In this document: in pieces, positions 55,376-64,000 of the stretch
How the letters are laid out: each line of letters opens with the position of its first letter
How positions within the stretch are numbered: position 1 is the first letter of the stretch
Origin: Phycisphaerae bacterium
GTDB lineage: Bacteria; Planctomycetota; Phycisphaerae; UBA1845
Assembly (NCBI GenBank): GCA_029260035.1
Contig: JAJDEA010000120.1
Coordinates: 1 to 64,000, forward strand
Direction: 5' to 3'
DNA: 64,000 nucleotides
Notes under the pieces: generated by a model
What the model saw: the letters and a program-made list of their open reading frames with translations, nothing else
Databases searched by the model: none
Told to the model about the DNA's origin: nothing
Made by a program: the position numbers and the translations under genes

Positions 55376-58099
55376 CTACGAATCACTCGCCAGATTGCGA
55401 AGTACTGTCGGGAGAATCCCGCCCTGTCGGTAGTAGTTGACTTCCACCGGCGTATCAATGCGAACAAGCGCGCTGAAGGTCTTCGTGTCCCCACCCTCCG
55501 GAGCCGTCGCACGAACTTCTATATCCTGCCCCGGCTCAAGATCGTCAGCAAGTCCGATGAAATCGAACACCTCGTGCCCCGTCAAACCCAAGGCAGCCAC
55601 AGATTCACCAGCTTTGAACTGCAAAGGCAACACACCCATTCCAACCAGGTTGCTACGGTGGATTCGTTCATAGCTCTCAGCAATCACAGCTCGGACGCCT
55701 AAGAGAAGCGTCCCCTTGGCTGCCCAATCTCGTGATGAACCCGTACCGTATTCTTTGCCCGCAAGTACGATAAGCGGAGTTCCATCCTCCCGGTATCGGT
55801 CAGCAGCATCAAAAACCGACATCTGCTCTCCGCTCGGCAGGTGAACAGTCACTCCGCCTTCAGTCCCCGGTGCGAGCTTGTTTCTAAGGCGAATGTTGGC
55901 AAACGTTCCCCGTGTCATGATCCGGTCATTACCACGCCGTGAACCATAGCTGTTGAAATCTGACTGCTCGACGTTTTGCTCAATTAGAAATCTTCCCGCC
56001 GGAGAATCCGGCGTAATCGCACCAGCGGGGGATATATGATCTGTCGTGATGGAGTCACCCACCATTATAAGAACGCGTGCGTTTTCGACCGAAGAGATCG
56101 GCGAAATTTCCTGCGTCATCCCATCAAAGAAAGGTGGGTTCTGTACATAGGTGCTGGCGTCGTTCCACGCGTAGGTATCGCTCTCGCCCCCGCTGATTTG
56201 GTTCCATCGCTCATTGGCGTCAAAGACCTGGCCATATTGCTTCTGGAACTTATCCGCGGTGACAGCCTGATCCACTGCATCGCGAACCTCTTGCTGGCTA
56301 GGCCAAACATCTTTTAGAAAAACGTCGTTTCCATCCGAACCCTTGCCCAGAGGCTCCGACTTCAAGTCCACGTCGGTTGTTCCTGCAATAGCAAAGGCTA
56401 CCACCAAGGGGGGAGATGCCAAGTAGTTGGCCTTCACGAGCGCGTGAACCCTACCCTCGAAGTTGCGATTCCCACTCAGCACCGAAGACACAACTAGATC
56501 GCCTTGCTTGATGGCATCAGCCACGGGTTCCGGCAGCGGGCCACTATTTCCGATGCACGTCGTGCATCCATACCCCACCGTGTGGAATCCCATTTTTTCG
56601 AGATAGGGCGTCAGGCCTGCAGCATCAAGATAATCCGTCACAACACGAGAACCTGGCGCAAGACTGGTCTTCACATGTGGCTTGACCGCAAGCCCTCTCT
56701 CACTGGCCTTCTTCGCGACAAGCCCCGCTGCGATCATCACAGACGGGTTCGACGTGTTTGTGCAACTCGTAATGGCTGCAATCACGACGGAACCCTGGCA
56801 CAGGTCGCTCGTAGCCCCGTTTGATTGAACGGAAACACTTCGACCCATCGCATCATCAGCCAGTGCAAATCCACGCTCGCTGATCGGCGCCTGCAGGCTT
56901 TCTCGAAATGCTGATTTCATGTCGCTAAGTGCAATACGATCTTGTGGCCTTTTTGGCCCTGCCAAGGATGGCACGATCGAGCTCATGTCCAACTCGACCG
57001 TATCCGTATACTCAGGGTCCGGCGAATCCGCTGTTTGAAACAGGCCTTGCTCCTTGGTGTACCGCTCGACCAGATCGACCAGGTCATCGCTTCGAGCCGT
57101 GCGGCGCATATAATTGAGCGTCTCTTCATCAACCGGGAAAAACCCCATCGTAGCGCCGTATTCCGGCGCCATGTTGGCGATGGTTGCACGGTCGGCAAGC
57201 GTCATTCGGCTCAATCCTTCGCCAAAGAACTCGACGAACTTCCCGACAACACCTTTCTTCCGAAGCATCTCGGTCACTGTCAAAACCAGGTCAGTAGCCG
57301 TCGTCCCCTCAGGCAGCTCGCCAGTCAATCGAAATCCGATCACTTCCGGCATGAGCATGTAAATAGGCTGGCCAAGCATAATCGCCTCAGCCTCGATCCC
57401 GCCAACGCCCCAGCCAACCACTCCCAGTCCGTTTATCATTGTCGTGTGGCTGTCAGTACCTACCAGGCTGTCCGGAAACGCAGTCATCTCCCCCCCGACC
57501 TTTCGGGCTGAAACAACAGAGGCAAGGTATTCGAGGTTCACTTGATGAACGATCCCCGTCGCCGGCGGAACCACTCGAAAATTCTCGAACGCGTTCTGGC
57601 CCCAGCGAAGAAACTCGTACCGCTCGCGGTTACGCATGAATTCACGATCCGCATTGATCCCGAGCGCATCGGTAGAACCAAATGCATCCACCTGAACAGA
57701 GTGGTCAATGACAAGATCGACAGGAATGAGAGGATTGATCCGTTTCGGGTCACCACCCAAACGCGCCATCGCATCCCGCATAGCTGCGAGGTCCACGACC
57801 GCCGGCACGCCGGTAAAATCCTGCAACAACACGCGCGAAGGAATAAATGGAATTTCCTGTTTGCGCGACCCAGCCGGACTCCACTTTGCAACCGTCCGAA
57901 CATGGTCCTCCGTTATCGAAAATCCATCGACGTTACGAAGAACGCTTTCCAATAACACTTTAATACTTCTGGGCAGCTTTTGGACATCGCCAACGCCGGA
58001 AGTCACTAACCCAGGCAGCGAATAATACGCAACTTCCCCACCTTGCGTCGAAAGCGTTGATTTTACGCCGAATGGGTCGGCTGTTTTTGTGCATGACAT
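55376..58099 (-). CDS. acnA: Aconitate hydratase (AcnA type)
   Basis: Interconverts citrate and isocitrate in the TCA cycle using a 4Fe-4S cluster. ATG at 58099 gives a usual 907 residues; a longer frame reaches 58219. Cluster-ligand Cys residues are in [15 protein letters not shown] and [13 protein letters not shown]. The domain 4 swivel region ends with [11 protein letters not shown] (active-site Arg/Ser). Convergent with argS, 45 bases apart. Confidence 0.96.
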   Translation of the reverse strand: MSCTKTADPFGVKSTLSTQGGEVAYYSLPGLVTSGVGDVQKLPRSIKVLLESVLRNVDGFSITEDHVRTVAKWSPAGSRKQEIPFIPSRVLLQDFTGVPAVVDLAAMRDAMARLGGDPKRINPLIPVDLVIDHSVQVDAFGSTDALGINADREFMRNRERYEFLRWGQNAFENFRVVPPATGIVHQVNLEYLASVVSARKVGGEMTAFPDSLVGTDSHTTMINGLGVVGWGVGGIEAEAIMLGQPIYMLMPEVIGFRLTGELPEGTTATDLVLTVTEMLRKKGVVGKFVEFFGEGLSRMTLADRATIANMAPEYGATMGFFPVDEETLNYMRRTARSDDLVDLVERYTKEQGLFQTADSPDPEYTDTVELDMSSIVPSLAGPKRPQDRIALSDMKSAFRESLQAPISERGFALADDAMGRSVSVQSNGATSDLCQGSVVIAAITSCTNTSNPSVMIAAGLVAKKASERGLAVKPHVKTSLAPGSRVVTDYLDAAGLTPYLEKMGFHTVGYGCTTCIGNSGPLPEPVADAIKQGDLVVSSVLSGNRNFEGRVHALVKANYLASPPLVVAFAIAGTTDVDLKSEPLGKGSDGNDVFLKDVWPSQQEVRDAVDQAVTADKFQKQYGQVFDANERWNQISGGESDTYAWNDASTYVQNPPFFDGMTQEISPISSVENARVLIMVGDSITTDHISPAGAITPDSPAGRFLIEQNVEQSDFNSYGSRRGNDRIMTRGTFANIRLRNKLAPGTEGGVTVHLPSGEQMSVFDAADRYREDGTPLIVLAGKEYGTGSSRDWAAKGTLLLGVRAVIAESYERIHRSNLVGMGVLPLQFKAGESVAALGLTGHEVFDFIGLADDLEPGQDIEVRATAPEGGDTKTFSALVRIDTPVEVNYYRQGGILPTVLRNLASDS

Positions 58100-58328
58100 T
58101 TTTTGAAATTCTCGCATAGGGGTCGACAGAAAAAGGAAATAAGCGCCAACTCCAATATACGACGCCGGTTTGCCGTGGTCAAAATGTAACTCATTCGCAA
58201 AGTGGTAGTACAGGTGCACCCCGTCTTGCGTAATGGTAAATCTTGCCTATAATCGCCGATCCAATATCGGGTGTGGTTTATTGGGCAAACAAAGAGCTTT
58301 ATTGCCCTAACGGAGTGCGAAAGAGGCT

Positions 58329-58547
58329 ATCGAAGAACGGCTGCTAGACATTTTAAGGTGTCCAGCCTCCAAAGCACGCCTCAAGTTGGTAGACGGTTGG
58401 CTGTATTCGACCGATCGGGAGACAAGGCGGAAGTATCCGATTCGCGATGGAATCCCGGTCTTGTTGATCGAAGAATCGGAAATTGTTGACCTTGACGAAT
58501 ATGACCGAGTTTTGAATTCACAGAATCCTGGCGAGACATCAGGCTGA
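58329..58547 (+). CDS. Trm112/UPF0434-like small protein with no canonical start
   Basis: A 72-codon frame (from ATC 58329) that encodes LLDILRCPASKARLKL followed by KYPIRDGIPVLLIEES, the typical Trm112 family sequence. These 60-70-residue proteins act as activators of methyltransferases. The frame is closed by TAA upstream, and has no ATG, GTG or TTG before the domain: the possible starts are ATC 58329, CTG 58341 or ATT 58350. The zinc Cys pairs of the family are reduced to one (CPASK), a form that also occurs in other bacteria. It ends 17 bases before rpsR. Confidence 0.65.
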   Translation: MEERLLDILRCPASKARLKLVDGWLYSTDRETRRKYPIRDGIPVLLIEESEIVDLDEYDRVLNSQNPGETSG

Positions 58548-58564
58548 AATGGTGAGAATTGATT

Positions 58565-58825
58565 ATGGGCAGAGACCGCGATAACAAGTCAAACAGCAGT
58601 GCATCCTACCACACGTCGTCACGCTTTCCCGAACGGAACAAGCCCGAATGGGAAGGCCGACTTTTGGATTACAAAGAAATTGACCTGCTGAGAAAATTCG
58701 TCAGCTCGAGCAGCAAGCTGATGTCGCGCAAACGCGCTGGCACCAATACGCAAGAGCAACGGGCACTCAAGCTGGCGGTTAAGCAGGCCCGCTTTCTCGC
58801 ACTTATTCCGTATCACGGCAGTTAG
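58565..58825 (+). CDS. rpsR: 30S ribosomal protein bS18
   Basis: An 86-residue bS18. The family core is DYKEIDLLRKFVSSSSKLMSRKRAGTNTQEQRALKLAVKQARFLALIPY, with a basic tail. It has an N-terminal extension of about 30 residues, Ser/Asn/Arg-rich. ATG at 58565 has GGTGAG 8 bases upstream; TTG at 58559 is unlikely. Unusually it is not next to rpsF, ssb or rplI. The Trm112-like gene just before may share its transcript. Confidence 0.92.
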   Translation: MGRDRDNKSNSSASYHTSSRFPERNKPEWEGRLLDYKEIDLLRKFVSSSSKLMSRKRAGTNTQEQRALKLAVKQARFLALIPYHGS

Positions 58826-58908
58826 AACTTCTATTACCTTTCGGTATCCGAGGCTCGGTTACCCTCGGAGAGACTCTGCTTTCTGTCGTCACATCAAGTT
58901 GTGGCGGT

Positions 58909-59097
58909 GTGCCTTTGCTTCATTTTCCTCATCTGCGATTATCGAATCGCTATCAATCCAAGTGCTACAGCAACCGTTCCACGAGTGCGCTCATTCAAAT
59001 TGTGTTCGACGATGACCACGCAAGCGTGGGCATGCCTCCCGTCCGCCACGCTCTCGAGAGAAGCATCTTGGAGATGTCGTATTTGAATCAGTTATGA
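58909..59097 (+). CDS. Doubtful small frame coupled to the next gene
   Basis: A 62-codon GTG frame whose stop overlaps the next gene's start (ATGA). Only the last 40 residues look protein-like (IQIVFDDDHASVGMPPVRHAL). The frame stays open upstream to within rpsR, so the true start is unclear. It may be the end of a gene that decayed. No domain recognised. Confidence 0.25.
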   Translation: MPLLHFPHLRLSNRYQSKCYSNRSTSALIQIVFDDDHASVGMPPVRHALERSILEMSYLNQL

Positions 59098-59630
59098 GAT
59101 ACTGCTTTGTCAATTGGGTTGACTCGCCAGAGGGAGGAAGAGAACCACTGCTTCCAGAACACGACGGATTCTTGCTTCTTGCAGATGCAGGTCGGGACGC
59201 ACCCTGGGCGATTTTCGAGGTAAGTTTCGTCGATGACGATCCGTCCGAAGTTGGGCTGGAAGAGGTGCCCGATGACCTTTGCACGCTGCTCGACTCCGCA
59301 AAAGCGTATTCGCCTGCGATGGCTATCGCGGGCGAGGATATGGCACGTCGGTGGAAGGGGAAAACTCCATCGCGGGCGGAGTTCGCAGCAAGCTACATGG
59401 AATCTCTGCGACGGGTGTTGCGAGCCCAACCCGAATCCCCGTATAGGCTTGCGGAAGCCATAGTCGATGAGCTTGGATATCTCAGAAAGGGGGAGTACGC
59501 CTGGATCCTTGCATACAACTCAGTGACTTACAGAGTTTCTTGGGTTTCATCGGATTTTCAAATATACCAAAACCCGGTAAGCGATTTCGATCTGGACGAT
59601 GACGCACTCGCAGCACTATTGTCGCAGTAG
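59094..59630 (+). CDS. Hypothetical protein
   Basis: A 178-residue acidic protein without a signal peptide or membrane helix. Residues 1-60 form a compact region with EHDGFLLLADAGRDAPWAIFEVSF; residues 95-178 are more mixed with MESLRRVLRAQPESPYRLAEAI and a tail with DFDLDDDALAALL. I recognise no family. ATG start overlaps the stop of a doubtful upstream frame; no strong ribosome binding site is seen, consistent with coupling. Confidence 0.6.
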   Translation: MRYCFVNWVDSPEGGREPLLPEHDGFLLLADAGRDAPWAIFEVSFVDDDPSEVGLEEVPDDLCTLLDSAKAYSPAMAIAGEDMARRWKGKTPSRAEFAASYMESLRRVLRAQPESPYRLAEAIVDELGYLRKGEYAWILAYNSVTYRVSWVSSDFQIYQNPVSDFDLDDDALAALLSQ

Positions 59631-59660
59631 AACACTCCGAAGCGATATGGCAGACGCGTA

Positions 59661-59711
59661 TTATTCGCCCCCAAAACTCAAAGGCTGGGCACTTTCATCG
59701 GCTTCAGCAAT
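59661..59711 (-). repeat. 51-base near-repeat, copy in the hypothetical gene 3' end
   Basis: About 44 of 51 bases match the stretch at 60410-60460 in the same frame, including the stop codon. Encodes (I)AE(A/T)DESAQPLSF in both proteins. Suggests a short duplication or gene conversion. Confidence 0.7.
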
Positions 59712-60197
59712 CGGCGGGCGAGGCTCGCCGGTAAACCCCGTGACTTCTAAGAACGGATCATCGTCGTTTCCCGACTTGATATCGGCGGCGATCTTCAATG
59801 TGATCCGCGCATCCGCGAAATCCAGCCTCAGCGAGCCGGGTTTGCCATATTCTAGACCCGATGCAATTGCTAATTCCTTCACCATATCCGCAAGAACCAT
59901 CGCAGGCGGCGGGACCATTTCATAATCCGTGCCATCGATCTTGTAGAACATTTTGCATCTGCCAAAGTGAAGACGAACGCGGGATGCGCCGTCCTTTTGC
60001 GCTTGTGCGAAGATAAGGGCCGTCAAAAACCCGGACTGCGCGGGCGGTATTCCCAATAATCCGGAGAGAATATGAAGGTCCATATCAATGGTATCATCGT
60101 CTTCGCCGAGGATTGATTCTTCGTGCCCTGTTGTAACACGAAGTTTTTTCGCCTCGCGTCGCAGTGATGACACAAATGATTGACGGAAAGGCCACAT
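59661..60197 (-). CDS. Hypothetical protein with GspE-like patch and PstS-type tail
   Basis: A 178-residue protein. ATG has AGAGGGGGCGAG upstream. Residues of about 65-105 (SRVRLHFGRCKMFYKIDGTDYEMVPPP) recall the GspE/PilB secretion-ATPase segment around IDG...PPP, though the P-loop is absent. The last 15 residues (AEADESAQPLSFGGE) nearly equal those of the PstS-like protein 750 bases upstream on the same strand. Function unknown. Confidence 0.6.
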   Translation of the reverse strand: MWPFRQSFVSSLRREAKKLRVTTGHEESILGEDDDTIDMDLHILSGLLGIPPAQSGFLTALIFAQAQKDGASRVRLHFGRCKMFYKIDGTDYEMVPPPAMVLADMVKELAIASGLEYGKPGSLRLDFADARITLKIAADIKSGNDDDPFLEVTGFTGEPRPPIAEADESAQPLSFGGE

Positions 60198-60409
60198 ACA
60201 ACTCGCCCCCTCTTATCGGCACGCCGAAGCCCTGATTGCGAATCCCTATTCCCCAATGCCTATGGCATAGATGATGATTCTAGGCTTGCGCTCTCTACAG
60301 AGTCAACATCGGTGACGAGAACGGTGCGCGTTCTGAAAAACAGACGCCTATCCAGCAAGAGAGGCGGCGTTTCCTGCTTGAGTTGTAGCAGTATCCATCC
60401 GCGGCGCGA

Positions 60410-60460
60410 TTATTCACTCACAAAACTCAAAGGCTGGGCGCTTTCATCCGTTTCAGCAAT
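60410..60460 (-). repeat. 51-base near-repeat, copy in the PstS-like gene 3' end
   Basis: The matching copy to 59661-59711. In this gene the tail is continuous with the normal PstS end, so this is likely the donor copy. Confidence 0.7.
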
Positions 60461-61333
60461 AAGCCCCTGGCCTTCCGCGCTTAAAGCGAATGTGAGAAAC
60501 TCTTGCGCCAGCCCGGCGGGTTGGTCTGCAAAATACAAGTACATATAGTGTGTGATTGGATAGCTGCGATTGCGAATCGTTTCAGCTGTTGGGAAGATGG
60601 CGGGCGAGTCGGCGCTTTTCTTGACGCCAAGTACACGCACGCCTGCAGTGTAGTTGGCATCGCCATAACCCATCCCGTTGGAATCAGCAGCCACAGCGTG
60701 AACCAGATCGCGAGCGCCGTGCCGTTTCACCCGGAACGGAAAATCGGTTTTGCGTAACGCGATGTTTTTCAAGACGCCATGTGGTCCCGTGCCGTCTTCC
60801 GGCAGATACAAATAGATCGGGATTCCGCGCTCTTCATCATGCTCACAAGCGGGACCATGTTGATGCAAGGCGGTTCCATCGACAGCGACTCCGGCTCCCT
60901 CCCATGTCGTTACCTTACCCGAAAAAATGTCCCTGATTTGATTCATCGTTATGGACTTCAGGGGATTGTCGGGTCGAACAAAAACGACGACAGCATCTGA
61001 AGCAATCGGCACGGCAACCAATGATTTGCCGAGCTTCCTGTCGGCGCGCTGAAACTCGCGCAATGTGGCGGGACGCGATGACATAACAACATCAGCCGAT
61101 CCATCGAGCAGTGCGTCAAATCCCGCCGCAGCGCTGCCGCCCTTTACGTTAATGGTTGTTGCAGGATGCGTTTCTTGAAAACGGGTGGACAGTTTTTTGA
61201 GGATAGGCTCCATGCGACTCGAACCCTTTACGACTAACGCAGGCTCGGCAAACGCCGTCACATCGAAAACTAATGCAATGACGATGACAGTGAGAATTCG
61301 CCGCCATGTTCGGCCTAGGATTCCGTATATCAT
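60410..61333 (-). CDS. PstS-like substrate-binding protein
   Basis: A 307-residue exported binding protein of the PstS/phosphate-binding-like superfamily. ATG at 61333 has GAGG 8 bases upstream and a signal peptide (MIYGILGRTWRRILTVIVIALVFDVTAFA); a TTG at 61345 is not used. Family marks: VVKGSSRMEPILKKL (ligand Ser/Gly loop), GGSAAAGFDALLDGSADVVMSSRP, and a GQGLIAET tail. A central insertion with several His/Glu/Cys (HQHGPACEHDEE) is unlike phosphate binding proteins. No permease or ATPase genes follow, so it is an orphan. Ligand unknown. Confidence 0.78.
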   Translation of the reverse strand: MIYGILGRTWRRILTVIVIALVFDVTAFAEPALVVKGSSRMEPILKKLSTRFQETHPATTINVKGGSAAAGFDALLDGSADVVMSSRPATLREFQRADRKLGKSLVAVPIASDAVVVFVRPDNPLKSITMNQIRDIFSGKVTTWEGAGVAVDGTALHQHGPACEHDEERGIPIYLYLPEDGTGPHGVLKNIALRKTDFPFRVKRHGARDLVHAVAADSNGMGYGDANYTAGVRVLGVKKSADSPAIFPTAETIRNRSYPITHYMYLYFADQPAGLAQEFLTFALSAEGQGLIAETDESAQPLSFVSE

Positions 61334-61465
61334 TTGTTGCCTCAAGCCTAGAAAAACGTTGCTCTCTTGTGAAAACGGGAAGACAAAATCAAGTCCGTTA
61401 CTGAAGGCGAACTCCCAAACCGCCGCGTCACACCTCTAGCTCCAATTAACGGGTCATGCCGGATC

Positions 61466-61541
61466 GTGTGCCACTGCTCTCGATCAGCGATCTCCAGTCG
61501 CCAACGAGCACGTTCCACACTGCTCAAGAGCAGTGGCACAC
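61466..61541. repeat. 76-base palindromic element, REP/MITE-like
   Basis: 15-base arms GTGTGCCACTGCTCT (61466-61480) and AGAGCAGTGGCACAC (61527-61541) are perfect inverted repeats 46 bases apart. The right part also holds ACTGCTC-AA-GAGCAGT, a nested palindrome, and a third degenerate copy (GTTCCACACTGCTC). It lies between the lipoprotein and PstS-like genes. No ORF inside. Confidence 0.7.
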
Positions 61542-61566
61542 CCGCGAAAGCAAGCGTGAAATTTCT

Positions 61567-61956
61567 CTAGCCACCAATCGGCACGGCTCGATCAACGTGA
61601 ATCTTCATCGCGATTTGCTTTCGATCGTCGCCTTTCTTCTCAACGCGCACTTCGCCGCGAATATGCTCGCCTTCCCGGATATCAGCCAACGATGCAACAA
61701 TCCCGTTAATCATGATCTCAGTTTCGTCCGTCACAAGCCCCGTTCCGACCATATCCTGATCGTGCTTGTCGCTGTGGTAGGATATGGTGAGTTGCCCCAA
61801 CCCTCCCTGGGCCAACTCGATTTTCTCGACTTTGCCTTCCAGCGTCACAACCTCTGTGTTTTCCTTGGCTTCTCGACAGCCCGAAGCCGTAAACAATCCG
61901 AGCATCAACATCGTAAGAACGAATGATCGACTTTTCATGGGTCGCTTTATTTCCAT
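61567..61956 (-). CDS. Small lipoprotein with OB-like beta domain
   Basis: A 129-residue protein. ATG at 61956 follows GGAG with a 9-base spacer; a later ATG (61938) also gives the same lipobox LFTASGC. The mature part (about 100 residues) is beta-rich with GKVEKIELAQGGLGQLTI and ADIREGEHIRGEVRV, similar to DUF5666/OB-type small domains. Probably an envelope lipoprotein; function unknown. It starts 253 bases before mutL on the other strand. Confidence 0.72.
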   Translation of the reverse strand: MEIKRPMKSRSFVLTMLMLGLFTASGCREAKENTEVVTLEGKVEKIELAQGGLGQLTISYHSDKHDQDMVGTGLVTDETEIMINGIVASLADIREGEHIRGEVRVEKKGDDRKQIAMKIHVDRAVPIGG

Positions 61957-62214
61957 AACCGTATACTCCGTTTTGTTGACCATTCGATCTTGGATCGACT
62001 TCTAAGCGTATCATAACGCTCGCAATGGCTGGATCAACGTCGCATGCAAGCGAAAAACTCACAGATCTTGGTATAGCTTTAGCAACTCTCGACTTACGCC
62101 TTTGCTGACCGGTTGCACGAGCACTATACTTAGCATTGCGATATGGTTCGAGGGCTGCCATCGCGAATTCCTTTGGCCCTCTTCTGACTCACCCTCACAA
62201 GGGCTAACAACATC

Positions 62215-64000
62215 TTGACCCAGGAATCTAAAATCCGCCGCTTGCCCGATGCGCTCGTGAAGAAAATAGCCGCAGGTGAAGTTGTTGAGCGCCCAGCGAG
62301 CGTCATCAAGGAACTCCTGGACAACGCCATCGACGCGACCGCCACAAGAATCGCCGTCGAAATTCGAGATGGGGGGAAAGAGTTCATACGGGTTACGGAT
62401 GACGGCTTTGGCATGACGGCGGAAGAACTCAAGCTATCTGTCATACCTCATGCCACGAGCAAGCTCCCGACGGAACAGGATTTATACGAAATCGGAACGA
62501 TGGGTTTTCGCGGCGAGGCGCTGGCGAGCATTTCTTCCATTTCCAAGCTGCGCATTCTTTCAAGGCCTGGAAATCAGGACGAGGCGTTCGAGATTCGCGT
62601 CGTAGCCGAGGAAGTCGAATCAACACAGGCAGCAGGGGCGCCGATCGGGACGACCGTTGAAGTGCGGGACCTGTTTTTCAATGTTCCAACGCGTCGCAAA
62701 TTCCTTCGCGCGAACGCGACAGAAGTTGGACATATCAACGACCAGGTCGCGCGTGCAGCACTCGCACACCACGCTATCGGATTCGAGCTGACCAATAACG
62801 GCCGAGTCACCCACAAGCTCCCAGCCTGTCGAGAGAAACTGGAGCGCATCGCCAAACATTACGGCACGGAATTAGCCTCTGACCTGATGCATACCCAGCG
62901 ATGCGAGCGTGGCATTACCCTTGATGTTTACGCTGCTCCCCCCGCTCAATCCCGGGCTAGCGCACAATGGCAATTCACCTATGTTAATAACCGTTACATC
63001 CGCGATCGCTTTATTCAACACGCGATCAAGGAGGCTCATCGAGGGTTGACCGAACCAAATCGTCACGGCGTTGTGTTTCTGTTTCTTACCGTAGACCCTT
63101 CTTTCGTAGACGTAAACGTACACCCGACCAAGATCGAAGTCAGGTGGGCAGACTCGAACCTGATTCATTCGCAGGTGCTCAGCGCACTGCGCGAGATGTT
63201 CCAACAGGCAGAGCTTTCCCCGGCGCTTCGGACCCATCGCGCGCAAACGGACGCCGACCCACACGCTCAGGATCGTGCGCGTCGGGATATTGCTGCGATG
63301 CTCAAAGCTACGCCGCCGATCGTTGCAGGCGACGCGAACAGCGCCCCGACCTGGTCTCGCTCGATCAGCGACAACCACGCGGCATCCGGAGAAAGTAGCT
63401 CACCCGGCATGTCGCCGACGTCGCGTGATGGCCACGCAGGTTCCATGGAAGCCTGGAAATCTCTATACGGCTCTTCGCAGCACGCTGACCAATCGACGGC
63501 CAACCAAAAAGACAATCAACCATTGGACCGATTTCTGGCATCGGGCGAAGAGCCTCAGCCTCGTGCCATACAATTGCACAATCTCTATCTCGTTGCGGAG
63601 ACGGAAGATGGCATCGTCATTATCGACCAGCACGCGTTGCACGAACGGGTGATGTTTGAAGAGCTAAGCCGACGCATCATGCAAGGGCCTTTGCAGGCGC
63701 AGCGGTTGCTCCTCCCCGAGTCGGTAAAACTCACGTCGAAAGAAATCGCTTCGCTCGTTGCCAGCGAGGAACTACTGGTGCGATTGGGCATCGAAATCAC
63801 GCAGTTTGGCACCGATAGCGTTGCGGTTCACGCTTTCCCCGCCATTTTGAAAGACACAGACGTTGTTGGATTCGTTCGTGACCTTGCAGAGCTATTGACA
63901 CAACGAGCCGTCGCCCCCGAGGCGGAAGAAGTCATTCACGCGGTGTTGGACATGATGTCATGCAAGGCTGCGGTTAAAGCCGGCGATCCGCTGAGCGAAA
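62215..64000 (+). CDS. mutL: DNA mismatch repair protein MutL (5' part; runs off the window)
   Basis: The first 595 codons are present. The start is TTG at 62215 (weak AAGGG upstream); no ATG or GTG occurs between the in-frame stop at 62185 and the domain. N-terminal GHKL ATPase: KELLDNAID (E and N of motif I), VTDDGFGM (II), GFRGEALASI (III). A linker of about 120 residues is followed by the C-terminal endonuclease with DQHALHERVMFEE at D471, the DQHA(X)2E(X)4E metal motif. This means MutL itself nicks DNA and no MutH is needed. The end is beyond 64000. Confidence 0.95.
   Translation, partial: MTQESKIRRLPDALVKKIAAGEVVERPASVIKELLDNAIDATATRIAVEIRDGGKEFIRVTDDGFGMTAEELKLSVIPHATSKLPTEQDLYEIGTMGFRGEALASISSISKLRILSRPGNQDEAFEIRVVAEEVESTQAAGAPIGTTVEVRDLFFNVPTRRKFLRANATEVGHINDQVARAALAHHAIGFELTNNGRVTHKLPACREKLERIAKHYGTELASDLMHTQRCERGITLDVYAAPPAQSRASAQWQFTYVNNRYIRDRFIQHAIKEAHRGLTEPNRHGVVFLFLTVDPSFVDVNVHPTKIEVRWADSNLIHSQVLSALREMFQQAELSPALRTHRAQTDADPHAQDRARRDIAAMLKATPPIVAGDANSAPTWSRSISDNHAASGESSSPGMSPTSRDGHAGSMEAWKSLYGSSQHADQSTANQKDNQPLDRFLASGEEPQPRAIQLHNLYLVAETEDGIVIIDQHALHERVMFEELSRRIMQGPLQAQRLLLPESVKLTSKEIASLVASEELLVRLGIEITQFGTDSVAVHAFPAILKDTDVVGFVRDLAELLTQRAVAPEAEEVIHAVLDMMSCKAAVKAGDPLSE

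Noticed and set aside
1-64000. CRISPR arrays, transposases, prophage or integrase genes
   Set aside because: No regular spaced repeats and no matching protein motifs were seen on either strand.

Overview
The window looks like a chromosomal segment of a Planctomycetota bacterium, plausibly Phycisphaerae-related. That is inference from gene content. The signs are a long MoxR/DUF58/BatA/vWA gene series with very large envelope proteins, an ABC-2 permease fused to a CPBP protease, NPCBM and PQQ-type beta-propeller proteins, a CHRD lipoprotein with Asn/Asp-rich linkers, frequent TTG/GTG starts, and an otherwise Gram-negative gene set (heptose synthesis, OPT transporter). No transposase, integrase, phage module or CRISPR array was seen.

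Region 1 (38-4763) holds a Na+-efflux-like ABC pair, natA plus a natB-CPBP fusion, and a divergent fumC. Region 2 (4849-28528) is about 24 kb of thirteen minus-strand genes with short gaps or ATGA/TGATG-type overlaps. In transcription order these are a 1522-aa PQQ propeller/TPR protein, an alpha/alpha-toroid protein, MoxR, DUF58, a BatA-like vWA protein, a second vWA protein, a DUF4175-like coiled-coil protein, a secreted coiled-coil protein with a Gly/Gln/Lys tract, a secreted helical protein, an NPCBM protein, and three HtrA-like proteins. Only the first HtrA-like protein has an intact His-Asp-Ser triad. The other two have lost all three residues but keep a PDZ domain. This is the best candidate in the window for an undescribed system: a MoxR/vWA machine coupled to one active and two dead periplasmic proteases.

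Region 3 (28921-38776) has ffh, a heptose synthesis set (hldE, gmhA-like, sugar epimerase), an overlapping two-component pair, and parA with a 290-residue low-complexity tail overlapping a VanZ-like gene. Region 4 (38777-41613) has two tandem 27-codon hydrophobic peptides, each with a good ribosome binding site, then tRNA-Tyr 15 bases before metF, then MOSC and SMR genes. Region 5 (41848-47443) has a DMT exporter, the CHRD/cytochrome c lipoprotein, an OPT transporter and a small AT-richer patch with two orphan immunity-like genes.

Region 6 (47695-58825) is housekeeping: a YbaK-like deacylase, nrdR, a metallo-beta-lactamase-fold hydrolase, a FixJ-type regulator, an HD protein, an APH-like kinase, rsfS, argS, acnA, a Trm112-like mini gene with no ATG/GTG/TTG start, and a stand-alone rpsR. 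Region 7 (58909-64000) has lineage-specific hypotheticals, an orphan PstS-like protein that shares its C-terminal tail with the neighbouring gene, a palindromic REP-like element, a small lipoprotein and the first 595 codons of mutL, cut by the window end.

All functions come from reading translated motifs. No database search was run. Where the longest open frame begins with a poor start, a better-supported internal start was chosen and the reason is given.
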